Source of the DNA: Sergeia podlipaevii | Lineage: Eukaryota; Euglenozoa; Kinetoplastea; Trypanosomatida; Trypanosomatidae | NCBI GenBank assembly: GCA_030849805.1 | Contig: JASANZ010001741.1 | Coordinates: 1 to 12,966, forward strand | DNA length: 12,966 nucleotides | Direction of reading: 5' to 3' | Shown: positions 1-8,718 of the stretch, piece after piece | How the letters are laid out: each line of letters begins with the position of its first letter | How positions within the stretch are numbered: position 1 is the first letter of the stretch | Made by a program: the position numbers and the translations under genes | The notes under the pieces: generated by a model | The model's input: the letters and a program-made list of their open reading frames with translations, nothing else | What the model was told of the DNA's origin: nothing | Databases searched by the model: none

Positions 1-353
1 CAGTGTTTGCCACTGCACACTACTTGTGGTATCAGGCGTGCAGTCTTCTCAGCACTGGCGTTTTTCTTAGGCACGCAGAAGTTTCTGAGTACAGCATGGG
101 CAAACACTTCACTGGGTGCGATATCGATACCACGAACATGCGCATGGGCATGATGATGTACGGTAGCTACTGCGTTCTCTTCGTCGTGCTCTTCAAGGAG
201 TTGTATCTCGACAAACGTGTGAAGAAGCACAGCCTGGTGCTGGCTCGCAAGGAGCAGGCGAAACGAAAGCCTGAGCGCAGCCGAGAGCTAGCCGCTCTTG
301 AGAAGTTCACCGTTGATATTGTGACTGTACATGACGAAATGAATGAGAAATAA
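1..353 (+). CDS. Fatty acid elongase (ELO family), 3' end of gene only
   Basis: The reading frame is open from the left edge (first full codon at base 3) to a TAA stop, giving the last 116 residues of a protein whose start lies outside the window. It aligns by eye with the C-terminal part of the three downstream elongases: a Cys in the last loop (FTGCDIDTTN), then a final hydrophobic segment whose MRMGMMMYGSYCVLF matches the RLGLMMYASYFLLF of the copy at 10290. The last membrane segment is followed by a basic, probably cytosolic tail of about 47 residues rich in Lys, Arg and Glu, with no dilysine signal at the end. The HxxHH box is upstream of the window and cannot be checked. The segment before the Cys is longer and clearly different from the other copies, so this is a separate paralog, not a recent duplicate. 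Family assignment rests on the alignment and tandem context. The GTG at base 3 is not a start. Confidence 0.8.
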   Translation, partial: VFATAHYLWYQACSLLSTGVFLRHAEVSEYSMGKHFTGCDIDTTNMRMGMMMYGSYCVLFVVLFKELYLDKRVKKHSLVLARKEQAKRKPERSRELAALEKFTVDIVTVHDEMNEK

Positions 354-561
354 GTACTGAAAGAAGAGAGAGGAAGGAGGCATGTTGCTAGGGTGTGTGA
401 TGTCTGCCAGTAGCCCTCTTTGGTTCTCTTTCATTCACTTCTATATTTATTTATTTTTCTGCTGTCATGAGATTGGTTTGCTACGTTTGTGGTGTATTGC
501 AGAGCATGCAGGTTCACATAAAGGCGGAATAGAGAAAGAAATAGGAGACATAATTCTCTTT

Positions 562-579
562 AAAAAAAAAAAAAAAAAA
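562..579 (+). repeat. Poly(A) tract, 18 bases
   Basis: Uninterrupted A18 about 210 bases after the stop of the partial elongase. It is the longest mononucleotide A run I saw. It could be a slippage product or the tail relic of a retroposed sequence, but I see no recognisable element body or target-site duplication beside it. Confidence 0.85.
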
Positions 580-1103
580 TTCGGTCCTACTCAGTTTGTA
601 GCTATGGTGTGCCTTGAAAACACACAAGCACAAATCTCTGCCAATTTGGATTAGTTTTGTTATTTATATTGTGTGTGTGTGTGCGTTTGTGTATTGCTAA
701 AGTGTACGTATATTTCGCTTTATCAAAAGGGGGATAGCATATTTTTTATCATTTTTTTTTTTTTTGCGTGTTTGTCAGAGGCCGCTTTTTTTTTAAAAAA
801 AAAAAGGATAACGGAATGTTCTACTTCTTTTCCTTTTTCTGATAAAAACTGTTTCTTTCTCCTCCTCCTCCATCCCCCCCCCCCTTTCCACCTACCTTTC
901 TACCTTGAGGGAGGTATGCATGAGTGTGCTAGGCTATGCGGCCTTTTTCATTTTTTTTTGTCGTTCTTTTTTTTTGTGTGCGTACGTTTAGTTGCAAAGT
1001 GCTTGCTCTCAAGTATGTGAGTACGCCATACACATACCTCCGTACGTATGTGTGTGTGTGTTTGTTTGTGTTTGTGTGTGTCTATGTTTGGCTATTATGA
1101 ATG

Positions 1104-1130
1104 CATACATACATACATACATATATATAT
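1104..1130 (+). repeat. CATA tetranucleotide repeat merging into AT repeat
   Basis: About four to five CATA units run directly into alternating AT. This is an ordinary microsatellite, useful as a length-polymorphism marker. Confidence 0.8.
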
Positions 1131-1400
1131 TCATCATTTATTGAATAGCTCGTTGTTAAAATAGTTACACATGAAGCCGTTATAAATAGCATTATTGTTT
1201 GAAGGGGATTGAGAAGATGGCTAAGAGTTCCAAAGACGTATTCTTGTCATTCTGCATATACACGCATATAGTTTTTAGCGTGCACGCGCGCTACGGGCTT
1301 TTCTTTTTTTTTTTCTTCCTTTTTTAAATGTGCATATCGATGTATAAAAATAGGAAAGTGTTTTTTTCCCCCTCTTGAGCGGCAAAGACTCGTTTATCGC

Positions 1401-1427
1401 CTTCTCTCTTTCTCTCTCTCTCTCTCT
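1401..1427 (+). repeat. CT dinucleotide tract
   Basis: Nearly pure CT with a few extra T bases, followed by more T. A pyrimidine tract on the coding strand could attract the splicing machinery, but no gene follows within 1.6 kb, so I treat it as a repeat. Confidence 0.75.
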
Positions 1428-1564
1428 TTTTCTTTTTTTATATTTTGCTTCTTCTATTTTGCTATTGGGCATCAAAATTAGGCTTTGCAAAACACATGTA
1501 TTTTCTTGCTTATTATTATAATCGCTATCATTACTATTTTTTGTTTTTTTGTTGTTTGTTTGTT

Positions 1565-1591
1565 ATCATCATCATCATCATCATCATCATC
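1565..1591 (+). repeat. (ATC)9 trinucleotide repeat
   Basis: Nine perfect ATC units (27 bases). It yields His, Ser or Asp runs in short open frames on both strands, which are artefacts of the repeat. Confidence 0.9.
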
Positions 1592-1762
1592 AAGATTTGC
1601 CTTTACTCTGTGTATTTCTCTTCTGCCATTTAAATTCTTGTCACCTACACATCCTGTGTGTTGGAGGGGGGGAAAGGGATGGAAGGTCACCTCAAAAGGA
1701 TTTGTTTAGTTTGTTTGTTTTTTTCTTTTGAGAAAACTACTTTCTGTATTCTCTCAAGTGAA

Positions 1763-1786
1763 ATATATATATATATATATATATAT
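1763..1786 (+). repeat. (AT)12 dinucleotide repeat
   Basis: Twelve perfect AT units in the spacer between the partial elongase and elongase copy A. Self-complementary and easily melted. Confidence 0.9.
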
Positions 1787-3015
1787 ACATACAATTACAT
1801 GTGAACAGAAAAAAAAAAGCATACATCAAAAGAAGCAAACAATCGGCAATATGAAGAAGATAAAGAAAGAAAATGGTTATGAGCAATCTGTCTAAAAAAA
1901 AATAATTGCACATGCATATCTATCCTCTATATTCCGTTGCTCTTACATTGGCTGTTGTTGTTGTTGTTGTTTTTTTCTCTTTTTCCTTTTGAATTCATCA
2001 CTATATTACGGAATTAAAGCCAATAAAGAAAAAGGAATGAGAGAGTGAAGAGGAAAATGTTATTGTACGTTGCTGTTGTTGTTGTTGTTGTATCACAACT
2101 ACTGCAGAAGAAGTGGTAGGGAAGGAGGAATATGTATTGAATACAGTCACACTACGCTGTCAAAGTGCCATATATATTGAAGTAGTTAACGCTCAAATAT
2201 GTTCTTCAGCAAAATGTGTACATACCTTTATATTGCTTTCACATTCTTTTTTTTTAATGTTATCATTATTTTTATATTCTTTTCTTTCTTTTCTCTCTTC
2301 CCTTCACCCTTCTGTTTCTTATTGTGTATGAGCAAGAAGGTCAGACTTGCATGTGATTAACAAATTAGTTGAGGGTGGTACTTTTATTTTTTATTTCTTT
2401 TTTTGTGTGTGAATGTGCTACATACTCCAGAGAAAGCATGATATGTTACAAGAAGAAAAAAGACGTTTTTGAATTGAAAGCAGGACTTATATATTTCTTG
2501 AGCAAAATGGATAAGGACACTATATCCAATCGCGAGAAATACACACAGTATCCCCGGGCCTAGCTATGATGTGTATGTGGAAGGAATCATTCGAAGAATG
2601 CCAGCAAGTCTAGTTTGAGCATACATACTTACTTCTCATCTCATCTTATCACTTCCTCCGCTTCACTGCATTTCCTATCTTTATCTCACAAGAAAAGTTT
2701 TGATCTGCTCTTTATCTTGTCTGTTTTTGTTGCTGTTGTTGGATATAAAGAACTTTTTGTTTTTACAGCATCTAGCTTGAGTTACTATCCATCTCTTGTA
2801 GAATCTTGAAACTACTTGTCCTTTCTTTTTCTTTTTCTTTTTTCTTTAGAAAAAAAATCTACTTGTTCTTTAACTTCTCCTAGCAGTCTCTACAGAAGAC
2901 AACGGAGAGCTGAACCAGTTTGCTACTATCACACAAGAAGTGTACAGAGAACAGAAAAATAAAAGAAAGTAATAGAGGACTAAGGAAAGAGAGAGAGAAA
3001 AGTATATAGAGTAAT

Positions 3016-3047
3016 TCTTTTCTTTTTTTTTCTAATCAATTATCAAG
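3016..3047 (+). promoter_or_regulatory. Likely trans-splice acceptor of elongase copy A
   Basis: A pyrimidine tract at 3016-3032 is followed by the first downstream AG at 3046-3047, 57 bases before the chosen ATG. The predicted leader 3048-3103 contains no ATG, as expected if this is where the spliced leader is added. The alternative tract ending with AG at 2848-2849 would give a leader of about 250 bases. Assignment is by pattern only. Confidence 0.55.
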
Positions 3048-3103
3048 CACCACAATACACAACCGCGCACACACACACATATCTACCTATACAATTGTCA
3101 ATT

Positions 3104-4039
3104 ATGCAGTTTCTCACCCAGAGCTTGCAGTCCATGGCGGACAGTATTGACTTTCCCCACATGGACAAGTGGCTCGAAGATTACCTTGACATCCCCGTCG
3201 TCTGCGCTGGGCTCTATCTTGTTATGGTGCTATGGGTGCCCGAGAGCTTCATGAAGAACCGTCCGCCCTACAACCTGCGCGCACTCAACATTATGTGGAA
3301 CATGTTTCTCTCCGCCTTCTCCGCCGTTGGCGCGTACTACTGCGTGCCTCGTCTCTTGGAGATGGTGACCGCGCCCGTCATTAGCGGTCTGGAGCCGAGC
3401 GAGCTGCGCTATGTGTCTAACATGACCGCCGCGATGCGTCGCAACATTGTGATCCCCACTAATTTCCAAGAGGGCGTCGACGCCGTTGGCATCCGCGGCT
3501 CGCTTGACACCTCCGTGTGTGTCTGGAAGGATGACATGTATCGCCGCAACATTGTCGGTATGCTCTGTCTTCTTTTCATGTTCAGCAAGCTTCCAGAGAT
3601 GCTCGACACCGCGTTTCTTGTTTTTCAAAAGAAGCCGATCGCCTTCCTGCACTGGTACCACCACACCACCGTCATGCTCTACTGCTGGCACGCGTGGATA
3701 ACACCTACCAGCAGCGGCTTGTGGTTCGTCTCTATGAACTTCTGCGTGCACGCTATTATGTACTTTTATTACTTCATGTGTGCTTGCGGGCAGCGCAAGC
3801 TGGTGACCCCCATCGCGCCTCTCATTACTATTTTGCAGATTACTCAAATGATTGTCGGCACTGTCATCGCCGTCTATGTGTTCTACATGGATAACTTTGG
3901 CGATGGTTGTGACTGCAGTTCATCCAATGCGAAGCTCTCTCTCGCCATGTACCTTTCTTACTTTGTGCTCTTCAGCCTCTTCTTTAAGAACCGTTATCTG
4001 ACCCCTAAAAAGACGACCTCTGCTAAAAAGGTTCAGTAA
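3104..4039 (+). CDS. ELO: Fatty acid elongase (ELO-type 3-ketoacyl-CoA synthase), copy A
   Basis: This 311-residue, multi-pass ER membrane protein should condense malonyl-CoA with an acyl-CoA, the first step of chain elongation. Visible motifs are MKNRPPYNLR at 50-59, KLPEMLD at 162-168, the catalytic histidine box HWYHH at 183-187, N212-x3-H216-x2-MY-x-YY, and TILQ at 242-245. Hydrophobic segments begin near residues 29-45 and 61-80 and dominate 150-265. The loop between the second and third segments (about 85-149) is longer than in copies B and C and has an NMT sequon at N106. The protein ends KKVQ, a classical dilysine (KKxx) ER-retrieval signal that the other copies lack. The first ATG is at 3104; an in-frame TTG nine bases upstream is not a credible start, and Met11 is a possible later start. 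HWYHH resembles the saturated/monounsaturated class (animal ELOVL3/6) more than the HVYHH of PUFA elongases. Chain-length specificity is unknown. Confidence 0.95.
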   Translation: MQFLTQSLQSMADSIDFPHMDKWLEDYLDIPVVCAGLYLVMVLWVPESFMKNRPPYNLRALNIMWNMFLSAFSAVGAYYCVPRLLEMVTAPVISGLEPSELRYVSNMTAAMRRNIVIPTNFQEGVDAVGIRGSLDTSVCVWKDDMYRRNIVGMLCLLFMFSKLPEMLDTAFLVFQKKPIAFLHWYHHTTVMLYCWHAWITPTSSGLWFVSMNFCVHAIMYFYYFMCACGQRKLVTPIAPLITILQITQMIVGTVIAVYVFYMDNFGDGCDCSSSNAKLSLAMYLSYFVLFSLFFKNRYLTPKKTTSAKKVQ

Positions 4040-4267
4040 GGGAAGGGAGAAGTTTCTTCTCTTGAGCCATCATTTTGAATTTCAAAAAAAAAAAAATGAA
4101 GCGAGAGAGAGAGAGAAGAGGGAATGAGGGTAATGGATCTTCATTACCGAGGGAAAAAAAATGTATCAAAGGGGAAAGAAAAACAATAATAATAAAAAGC
4201 AGCAAAGGGAGGGAACACCTCTCTGGAGAAAGGGAAACTAGGATGACAACGAGATGAAATACACTCA

Positions 4268-4290
4268 TGCGTGCGTGCGTGCGTGCGTGC
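4268..4290 (+). repeat. TGCG tetranucleotide repeat
   Basis: Five TGCG units plus TGC, perfect, in the presumed 3' UTR of copy A. Alternating purine-pyrimidine with G/C makes it prone to Z-DNA. It is an island of G+C in an A+T-rich spacer. Confidence 0.85.
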
Positions 4291-4620
4291 TTTCGCTCAT
4301 ATGCTTTATACGCAGATGAGAAGAGAAGAAAACGAATAAAAAGAAGGCAGCGGAGCGATAGCGTATTCATATTTAAAAAAAATCTTTATTAGGGTTGTGA
4401 TTTCTCTTCTTTATATATAGCTACTACTAATTAGTGTTGTTGTTGTTTTTGTTGTTTTTGTTAGAAAAGAAAACACTTGGAATTCACTAGGCGTTTCCTT
4501 TGCTTTCCCCTCCCCTCCCGCTCTATTCTTTCAAGTTTGTGCACTTGGCTATGATAGAGAGACAACCCTCAGGGAAGAGAAAAGAAAAAGGGAAGCGGCG
4601 GCAGGAGGTTGTGAAAAGTT

Positions 4621-4638
4621 ATATATATATATATATAT
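4621..4638 (+). repeat. (AT)9 dinucleotide repeat
   Basis: Nine AT units, continuing imperfectly through GTATAT to about 4646. Confidence 0.85.
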
Positions 4639-4804
4639 GTATATATTGGTTGTCGTCGTAGTCGCTACTTGTTGCATCACAAAAAAAAAAAATGCGTGTG
4701 TGTATGTGAGTGAATATATACGAAATACACATATATATAACAATCTTCACTTACACACACACGCCACTTTGGGAGGCCAGACGAGCACGCAGAAGCAACG
4801 CAAT

Positions 4805-4947
4805 GAAAAAGAGAAAAAGAAAGAGAGAGGAGAGAAGAGAGAAGAGAATGAGCGAAAACGAAAACGAAGAATGAATATATATTTATTTAGTTATTTATTT
4901 AGGGATAAGAAAAAAAAGAAGAAAAAGGAGGAGGGGAGGAGGAGAAA
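4805..4947 (+). promoter_or_regulatory. Polypurine pair flanking an ATTTA cluster
   Basis: The + strand is purely A/G at 4805-4848 (44 bases) and again at 4907-4947 (41 bases). Between them, at 4881-4901, four ATTTA pentamers sit in two overlapping pairs. AU-rich elements of this kind in trypanosomatid 3' UTRs are known to control mRNA stability, for example in Trypanosoma cruzi mucin transcripts. Whether this stretch belongs to the mature 3' UTR of copy A depends on the unmapped poly(A) site. Seen: the base pattern. Inferred: any regulatory role. Confidence 0.35.
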
Positions 4948-6404
4948 CAATGCTACGAAGGGGATTTTGCCGCTTTACTATAACATTTAGGCGGTCCCCC
5001 TCCTTAGTCTCTTCAATGTGCTCAAGCTTTGTATCTTGTTCTTTTGCCTACACCTTTTTAGTTGTTGCTATTTTTTTTTTTCTTGAATGCTAAAAAAAAG
5101 TTGTTTCTTTTTGCATTGTAGATACTTAGGAACTCTGAGGCCTCTATGCGATGACAGGAAGAAAAGAAAAATGTTGTGAAGAAATGAAAAGTCATCAGTA
5201 TATATGCATGCATGTATGTATATGTATCTTTTGTATGAATGCGTGTGTATGTGCGCGCGTCCGGGGTTTCTACGTTTGCTTGTGCAGCAAAGAATTGCCG
5301 TTTTCAAAGAGAGAGGGTGTGTGGGTGTGTTTCTTTTCTTTCTGTTTTTTTTCTACTATATCTAATGAAGGGGGGGAGGTACTCCCACTAACATTGACAC
5401 CTTACTGTCATCTTCTTCTTTTTTCCCCCCTAGGTATATAGCTAATTTGAGAACAACCTTCCCTTTTTTTTTCTTCTTGTAGTACAAGGATTCACTATCT
5501 CTGTGTGTGTGTGCGTGCGCTTTTTGTGATCTTGATATCTTGTTATTTTAGGCATACAATTTTTTTTCTCCTTCTCTTGCTTCTTTTGCTTGCTCACTTT
5601 CTTTTTCGCCTCTTTTTTTTTGTCTGTTTGTTTTTCTCGCTGTTATACTGTTTTTGTATGTTGGTACGTCCATGTTTCTGTGACCCCCTCTTAGTCGGTA
5701 GGTATGGGGCGTGTAGTTTTTCTCTCTACGCATAAATATATATATATCCACATAGGTCGTTGATGCTGTTATTGTTGTTGTTGCTATTATAATTATATCT
5801 TGTACGTCACTAAGCAACTAAATGGTGAAAAGGTAGCTATATATATATAGATATATAGGTGGAGAGTAAAGAAAAATCTCAAGGAAGGAAAAAAAAAACA
5901 TATGATAATAATACAAGCAATGAGAAAAGAATACGAGATGAAATGAAATTGTCTTTCTAATTGTTTTCGCGATTACTACTTCCACTACTGTCACTACAAT
6001 AGTTTTTGCTAATGATTTTTTTTGGTGTTTTTGTTGTTGTTGTTGTTTTTCCTCATGGTGATCCTTCTTTATATATTTAAAAAAAAGATATACACAATAA
6101 CGATTGGATATGGCAACTGACTGCACAACGGCTTTTTTTTACTTAGGAACCCCCAGCAAGTCCTCATAAAAAATTGCATTGTGGCAGTATATTTGGTTGA
6201 TGTTTGACGATGATTTATTTCTCTTTGTATCACCTACACCTGTTGTGACTCACGCAACGAAAGCGGTAAGATTGTGAGCACCATGCATACATATATATAT
6301 TTTTATACATACATCTTCTTTTTTTTTCTCTCCTCCCCACTTTCCTTTAATTTATTATTATTGTTATATCAATTTATCAATCTACTAGGTTTTGCGCGTT
6401 GTAT

Positions 6405-6451
6405 AGGAAGAGAGGGAGAAAAGGGAGGAAAAAGAGAAAAAGAGAAAAAGG
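6405..6451 (+). repeat. Uninterrupted polypurine run, 47 bases
   Basis: A/G only on the + strand, rich in GAAAAA and GGGAG units, about 60 bases upstream of the T-rich acceptor region of copy B. On the minus strand it would read as a strong pyrimidine tract. Such runs can form triplex (H-form) DNA. No function is demonstrated. Confidence 0.6.
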
Positions 6452-6558
6452 CATAGAAAGGATAGTCTGGACAGTGACTGCCAAAAAGTATATTTTTTTT
6501 TGTCATTGCCATCGTGTCTTTTCTTTCTGTCGATCTTCCTTTTTTTGAATACAAATAG

Positions 6559-6581
6559 TTTTTATTTTTCCCTTCCATCAG
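6559..6581 (+). promoter_or_regulatory. Likely trans-splice acceptor of elongase copy B
   Basis: A pyrimidine-rich stretch of about 20 bases ends in CAG, with AG at 6580-6581, 188 bases before the chosen ATG. The predicted leader 6582-6769 has no ATG. Competing acceptors are the AG at 6557-6558, preceded by its own pyrimidine tract at 6516-6546, and the AG at 6759-6760, which has a weaker tract. Confidence 0.5.
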
Positions 6582-6769
6582 GCTTGTCTGAAAAAGGTGT
6601 CTGTTGTTCCATTCTCAATAATAATTTTAAAAAGCGCTCATTCAAGAAGTACACTCATATTCATTTTCCTAGTCATCTACGCTCACACACGCGCAACTGC
6701 ATACATAATTTCCTATTTTCACTTTTGTCTACCCCTTCATTTACAATAACTGCCAAAAAGAAGAAAAAA

Positions 6770-7987
6770 ATGTCATTCTTGCTAATATCGCAGATTCACC
6801 ATTACCTCGAAACTTTTGAGGGTGACCCTTATATTCGCGCGATGCAGAACGTGCCCTGGTTCCCTATTGCACTTGCCATCGTCTATTTGGCGTTCGTGGT
6901 GCTTGTGCCAAGGTACGTGATGGCGAACCGCGAGGCAGTTCCCTACGTACGTGCTGTTATCGCTGTATGGAATCTGCTTTTTTCTATCTTCTCCCTCGTT
7001 GGGTTTCTCTACAGCGCACCTGTCTTGTACACCTTGCTGACCTCGCAGTATCTGCCCAACCTTGCCCCGAAGTTTGACGCTGCGACACAAGTGTACGTGG
7101 AGAACCCAAAGGTGCCGGGAGGGCTGTACACCTCGCTTTGCTACTGGAACGCGAATATTTTTCAACACGGTGTTGCCGCGTTTTGGCTCTTGGTGTTTGA
7201 CCTCAGCAAGCTTCCAGAGATGATGGACTCTGTCTTTCTTGTTTTGCAGAAGAAACCCGTAGTCTTCCTGCACTGGTACCACCACATCACCGTGATGCTC
7301 TTCTGCTGGCACGCGCACGTAACGTACATCAGCAACGGCCTGTGGTTTGCCATCATGAACATGGGTGTACACTCGATCATGTACCTCTACTATTTCATGT
7401 GTGCGTGCGGGCAGCGGAAGGTGGTGCGCCCTTTAGCGCCGCTTATCACTTGCTTGCAGATTCTTCAGATGGCGGCTGGTCTTGTCCTGGTGCTTTACAC
7501 TGGATACCTCTACGCCACGCACCCTTCGAGCTGCGATACGAATCTTACATCAATTAGATTTGGCATGGTGATGTACGCCACATATTTTCTTTTGTTTGGT
7601 AAGTTTTTCTACGAGCACTATGTACTGGTTGGTCGACGCACTGTAAAGCGGATCCAGCGCGATGCGACTCCAGTGCCAAGTATCAGCAGCCTCGTAGCGG
7701 CGGCGGCGGCGACCAGGGCAGCAACAGTAGCAGCAGCGCCGACAAAAAGCGCAATACACGTGGCGGCGGCTTCCAGTTGCATCCGGCACTGTGCTGAGGA
7801 TGCATGTACACTCCCCAACATCGTTACAAATAGCAGCACTAGTAGAACCTCGAGCACCGGCTCGTGTGATCACTCATGTGGTGTCTTCACTGGCTCAACG
7901 CCTGCTACATCTTCCACAACTGTGCGTGCCACCGTCACCACCACCTCGCCTGACAGTGTTGTGCTGGTTGGTGAGAACTGTGAATAA
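6770..7987 (+). CDS. ELO: Fatty acid elongase (ELO family) with long C-terminal tail, copy B
   Basis: A 405-residue multi-pass ER membrane condensing enzyme of the same family and role as copy A. Motifs: KLPEMMD at 147-153, HWYHH at 168-172, N197-x3-H201-x2-MY, and TCLQ at 227-230. The first membrane segment is near 31-46. After the last membrane segment, at about residue 288, the protein continues for roughly 115 residues: a short basic stretch (RRTVKRIQR), then a low-complexity Ala/Ser/Thr/Val-rich tail with scattered Cys and no further motif, about six times longer than the tail of copy A. The MKNRxPYNL element of A and C is replaced by MANREAVPYV. There is no KKxx ending. The frame stays open upstream to 6500, but that stretch has no ATG and contains the likely splice acceptor, so the start is 6770. 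Context is the second complete gene of a same-strand ELO array. The ELO assignment is secure; the tail's function and the substrate length are unknown. Confidence 0.93.
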   Translation: MSFLLISQIHHYLETFEGDPYIRAMQNVPWFPIALAIVYLAFVVLVPRYVMANREAVPYVRAVIAVWNLLFSIFSLVGFLYSAPVLYTLLTSQYLPNLAPKFDAATQVYVENPKVPGGLYTSLCYWNANIFQHGVAAFWLLVFDLSKLPEMMDSVFLVLQKKPVVFLHWYHHITVMLFCWHAHVTYISNGLWFAIMNMGVHSIMYLYYFMCACGQRKVVRPLAPLITCLQILQMAAGLVLVLYTGYLYATHPSSCDTNLTSIRFGMVMYATYFLLFGKFFYEHYVLVGRRTVKRIQRDATPVPSISSLVAAAAATRAATVAAAPTKSAIHVAAASSCIRHCAEDACTLPNIVTNSSTSRTSSTGSCDHSCGVFTGSTPATSSTTVRATVTTTSPDSVVLVGENCE

Positions 7988-8696
7988 AAGAATTAATATT
8001 AAAAAAAAAAAATGAACGAGGAAGAGATAGAAGCCGTAAACATGCGCCTTTACGTCCTCGTAGCAATCATATACATATACATATATACATATGTTCCTGT
8101 GTGCATATTGTTTCCCCGCTTGTGTTGTGAGCGCGTATCGATGCGGAATGTTATTTTATTTGTATCTCTCTTTTTTTTTTACATTTCTCTTTGAGGAATT
8201 CAATTTACATGTGCACACTATTTTATTCTTTTCTTTCTTTCTTTCTTTTGGCTGTTGCTGCTTTTTGTTGCTGTTTCTATAGCTAACATATTGGGTTATA
8301 TATATATGTATATATTTATATGAGTACATCAATCAGTGCGATTGGCTGAACAAGCAGCCTTTGGCTTACTATTACTTTTCATGTGTGCATTGGTGTCTAC
8401 CTGCTTCGCCTCTATACGCTGGTACACGGTCATTATTCTCTCTGTTGGGTGCTGTTTCCCTTTATAAATTGTTGTTTATTACTATTATTATTATTATTAT
8501 GCTTTTTTTTTTCAAGTTGCTTTTATGTGCACAGACAAACAGAAAAAATGAGGAAGAACAAAAAATAATATATTGAAAAAGAAAAAATGTATATATGTAG
8601 TCATAAGAGGTAGCAGTGGACATGCGTATGTTGTCTGCTTCTTGCGCCCGATGCCGTTCACTGGTGACGTGGAAGTGTCGTGGTAGATTCACCAGC

Positions 8697-8718
8697 ATAT
8701 ATATATATATATATATAT
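8697..8718 (+). repeat. (AT)11 dinucleotide repeat
   Basis: Eleven perfect AT units in spacer 3. Confidence 0.9.

Larger units (their letters stand above)
354..3103. other. Long intergenic spacer 1 (simple-sequence rich)
   Basis: No convincing gene is seen in these 2750 bases. The spacer opens with an uninterrupted purine run at 359-380 just after the upstream stop, then alternates T-rich tracts with microsatellites: A18 at 562-579, GT at 671-682 and 1049-1060, CATA running into AT at 1104-1130, CT at 1401-1427, (ATC)9 at 1565-1591, (AT)12 at 1763-1786, and two GTT tracts near 1953-1970 and 2073-2090. The small open frames here translate to homopolymers and cysteine or phenylalanine runs dictated by the repeats. 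The spacer must contain the 3' UTR and polyadenylation zone of the upstream elongase and the trans-splicing signals of the gene at 3104. A second possible acceptor lies at 2818-2849 (pyrimidine tract, then AG at 2848-2849). Confidence 0.7.
4040..6769. other. Long intergenic spacer 2 (polypurine and AT-rich)
   Basis: No gene is recognisable in these 2730 bases. After the stop come a purine run (4040-4052), A13 (4084-4096) and a GA-rich stretch to about 4135, then a TGCG repeat (4268-4290), (AT)9 (4621-4638) and A12 (4681-4692). Two polypurine runs, at 4805-4848 and 4907-4947, flank an ATTTA cluster. From about 5040 to 5740 the + strand turns T-rich, with a GTT tract near 5767-5783. A third polypurine run lies at 6405-6451, ahead of the acceptor region of the next gene. 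Short open frames, such as 4637-4990 and 5505-5735, are Lys/Glu or Phe/Leu homopolymer translations and are not called as genes. Confidence 0.7.

Noticed and set aside
562..579. Poly(A) tail of a retroposon (SIDER/RIME type)
   Set aside because: No element body, no known retroposon signature and no target-site duplication could be seen next to the A run.
673..1020. 115-codon open frame in spacer 1
   Set aside because: It starts at a non-ATG codon and is made of Cys/Val and Phe runs from GT and T tracts. No domain is recognisable.
3230..3847. 205-codon antisense open frame over copy A, with similar antisense frames at 6782-7372 and 10521-10853
   Set aside because: They lie opposite homologous segments of the elongases in the same register, so their mutual similarity follows from the sense proteins. 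There is no independent start or acceptor signal.
4637..4990. 117-codon open frame in spacer 2
   Set aside because: Most of it is Lys/Glu/Arg dictated by the polypurine runs; there is no acceptor or family similarity.
6500..6769. In-frame N-terminal extension of copy B by 90 codons
   Set aside because: It has no ATG, contains the pyrimidine tract and AG of the likely acceptor, and does not resemble elongase sequence.
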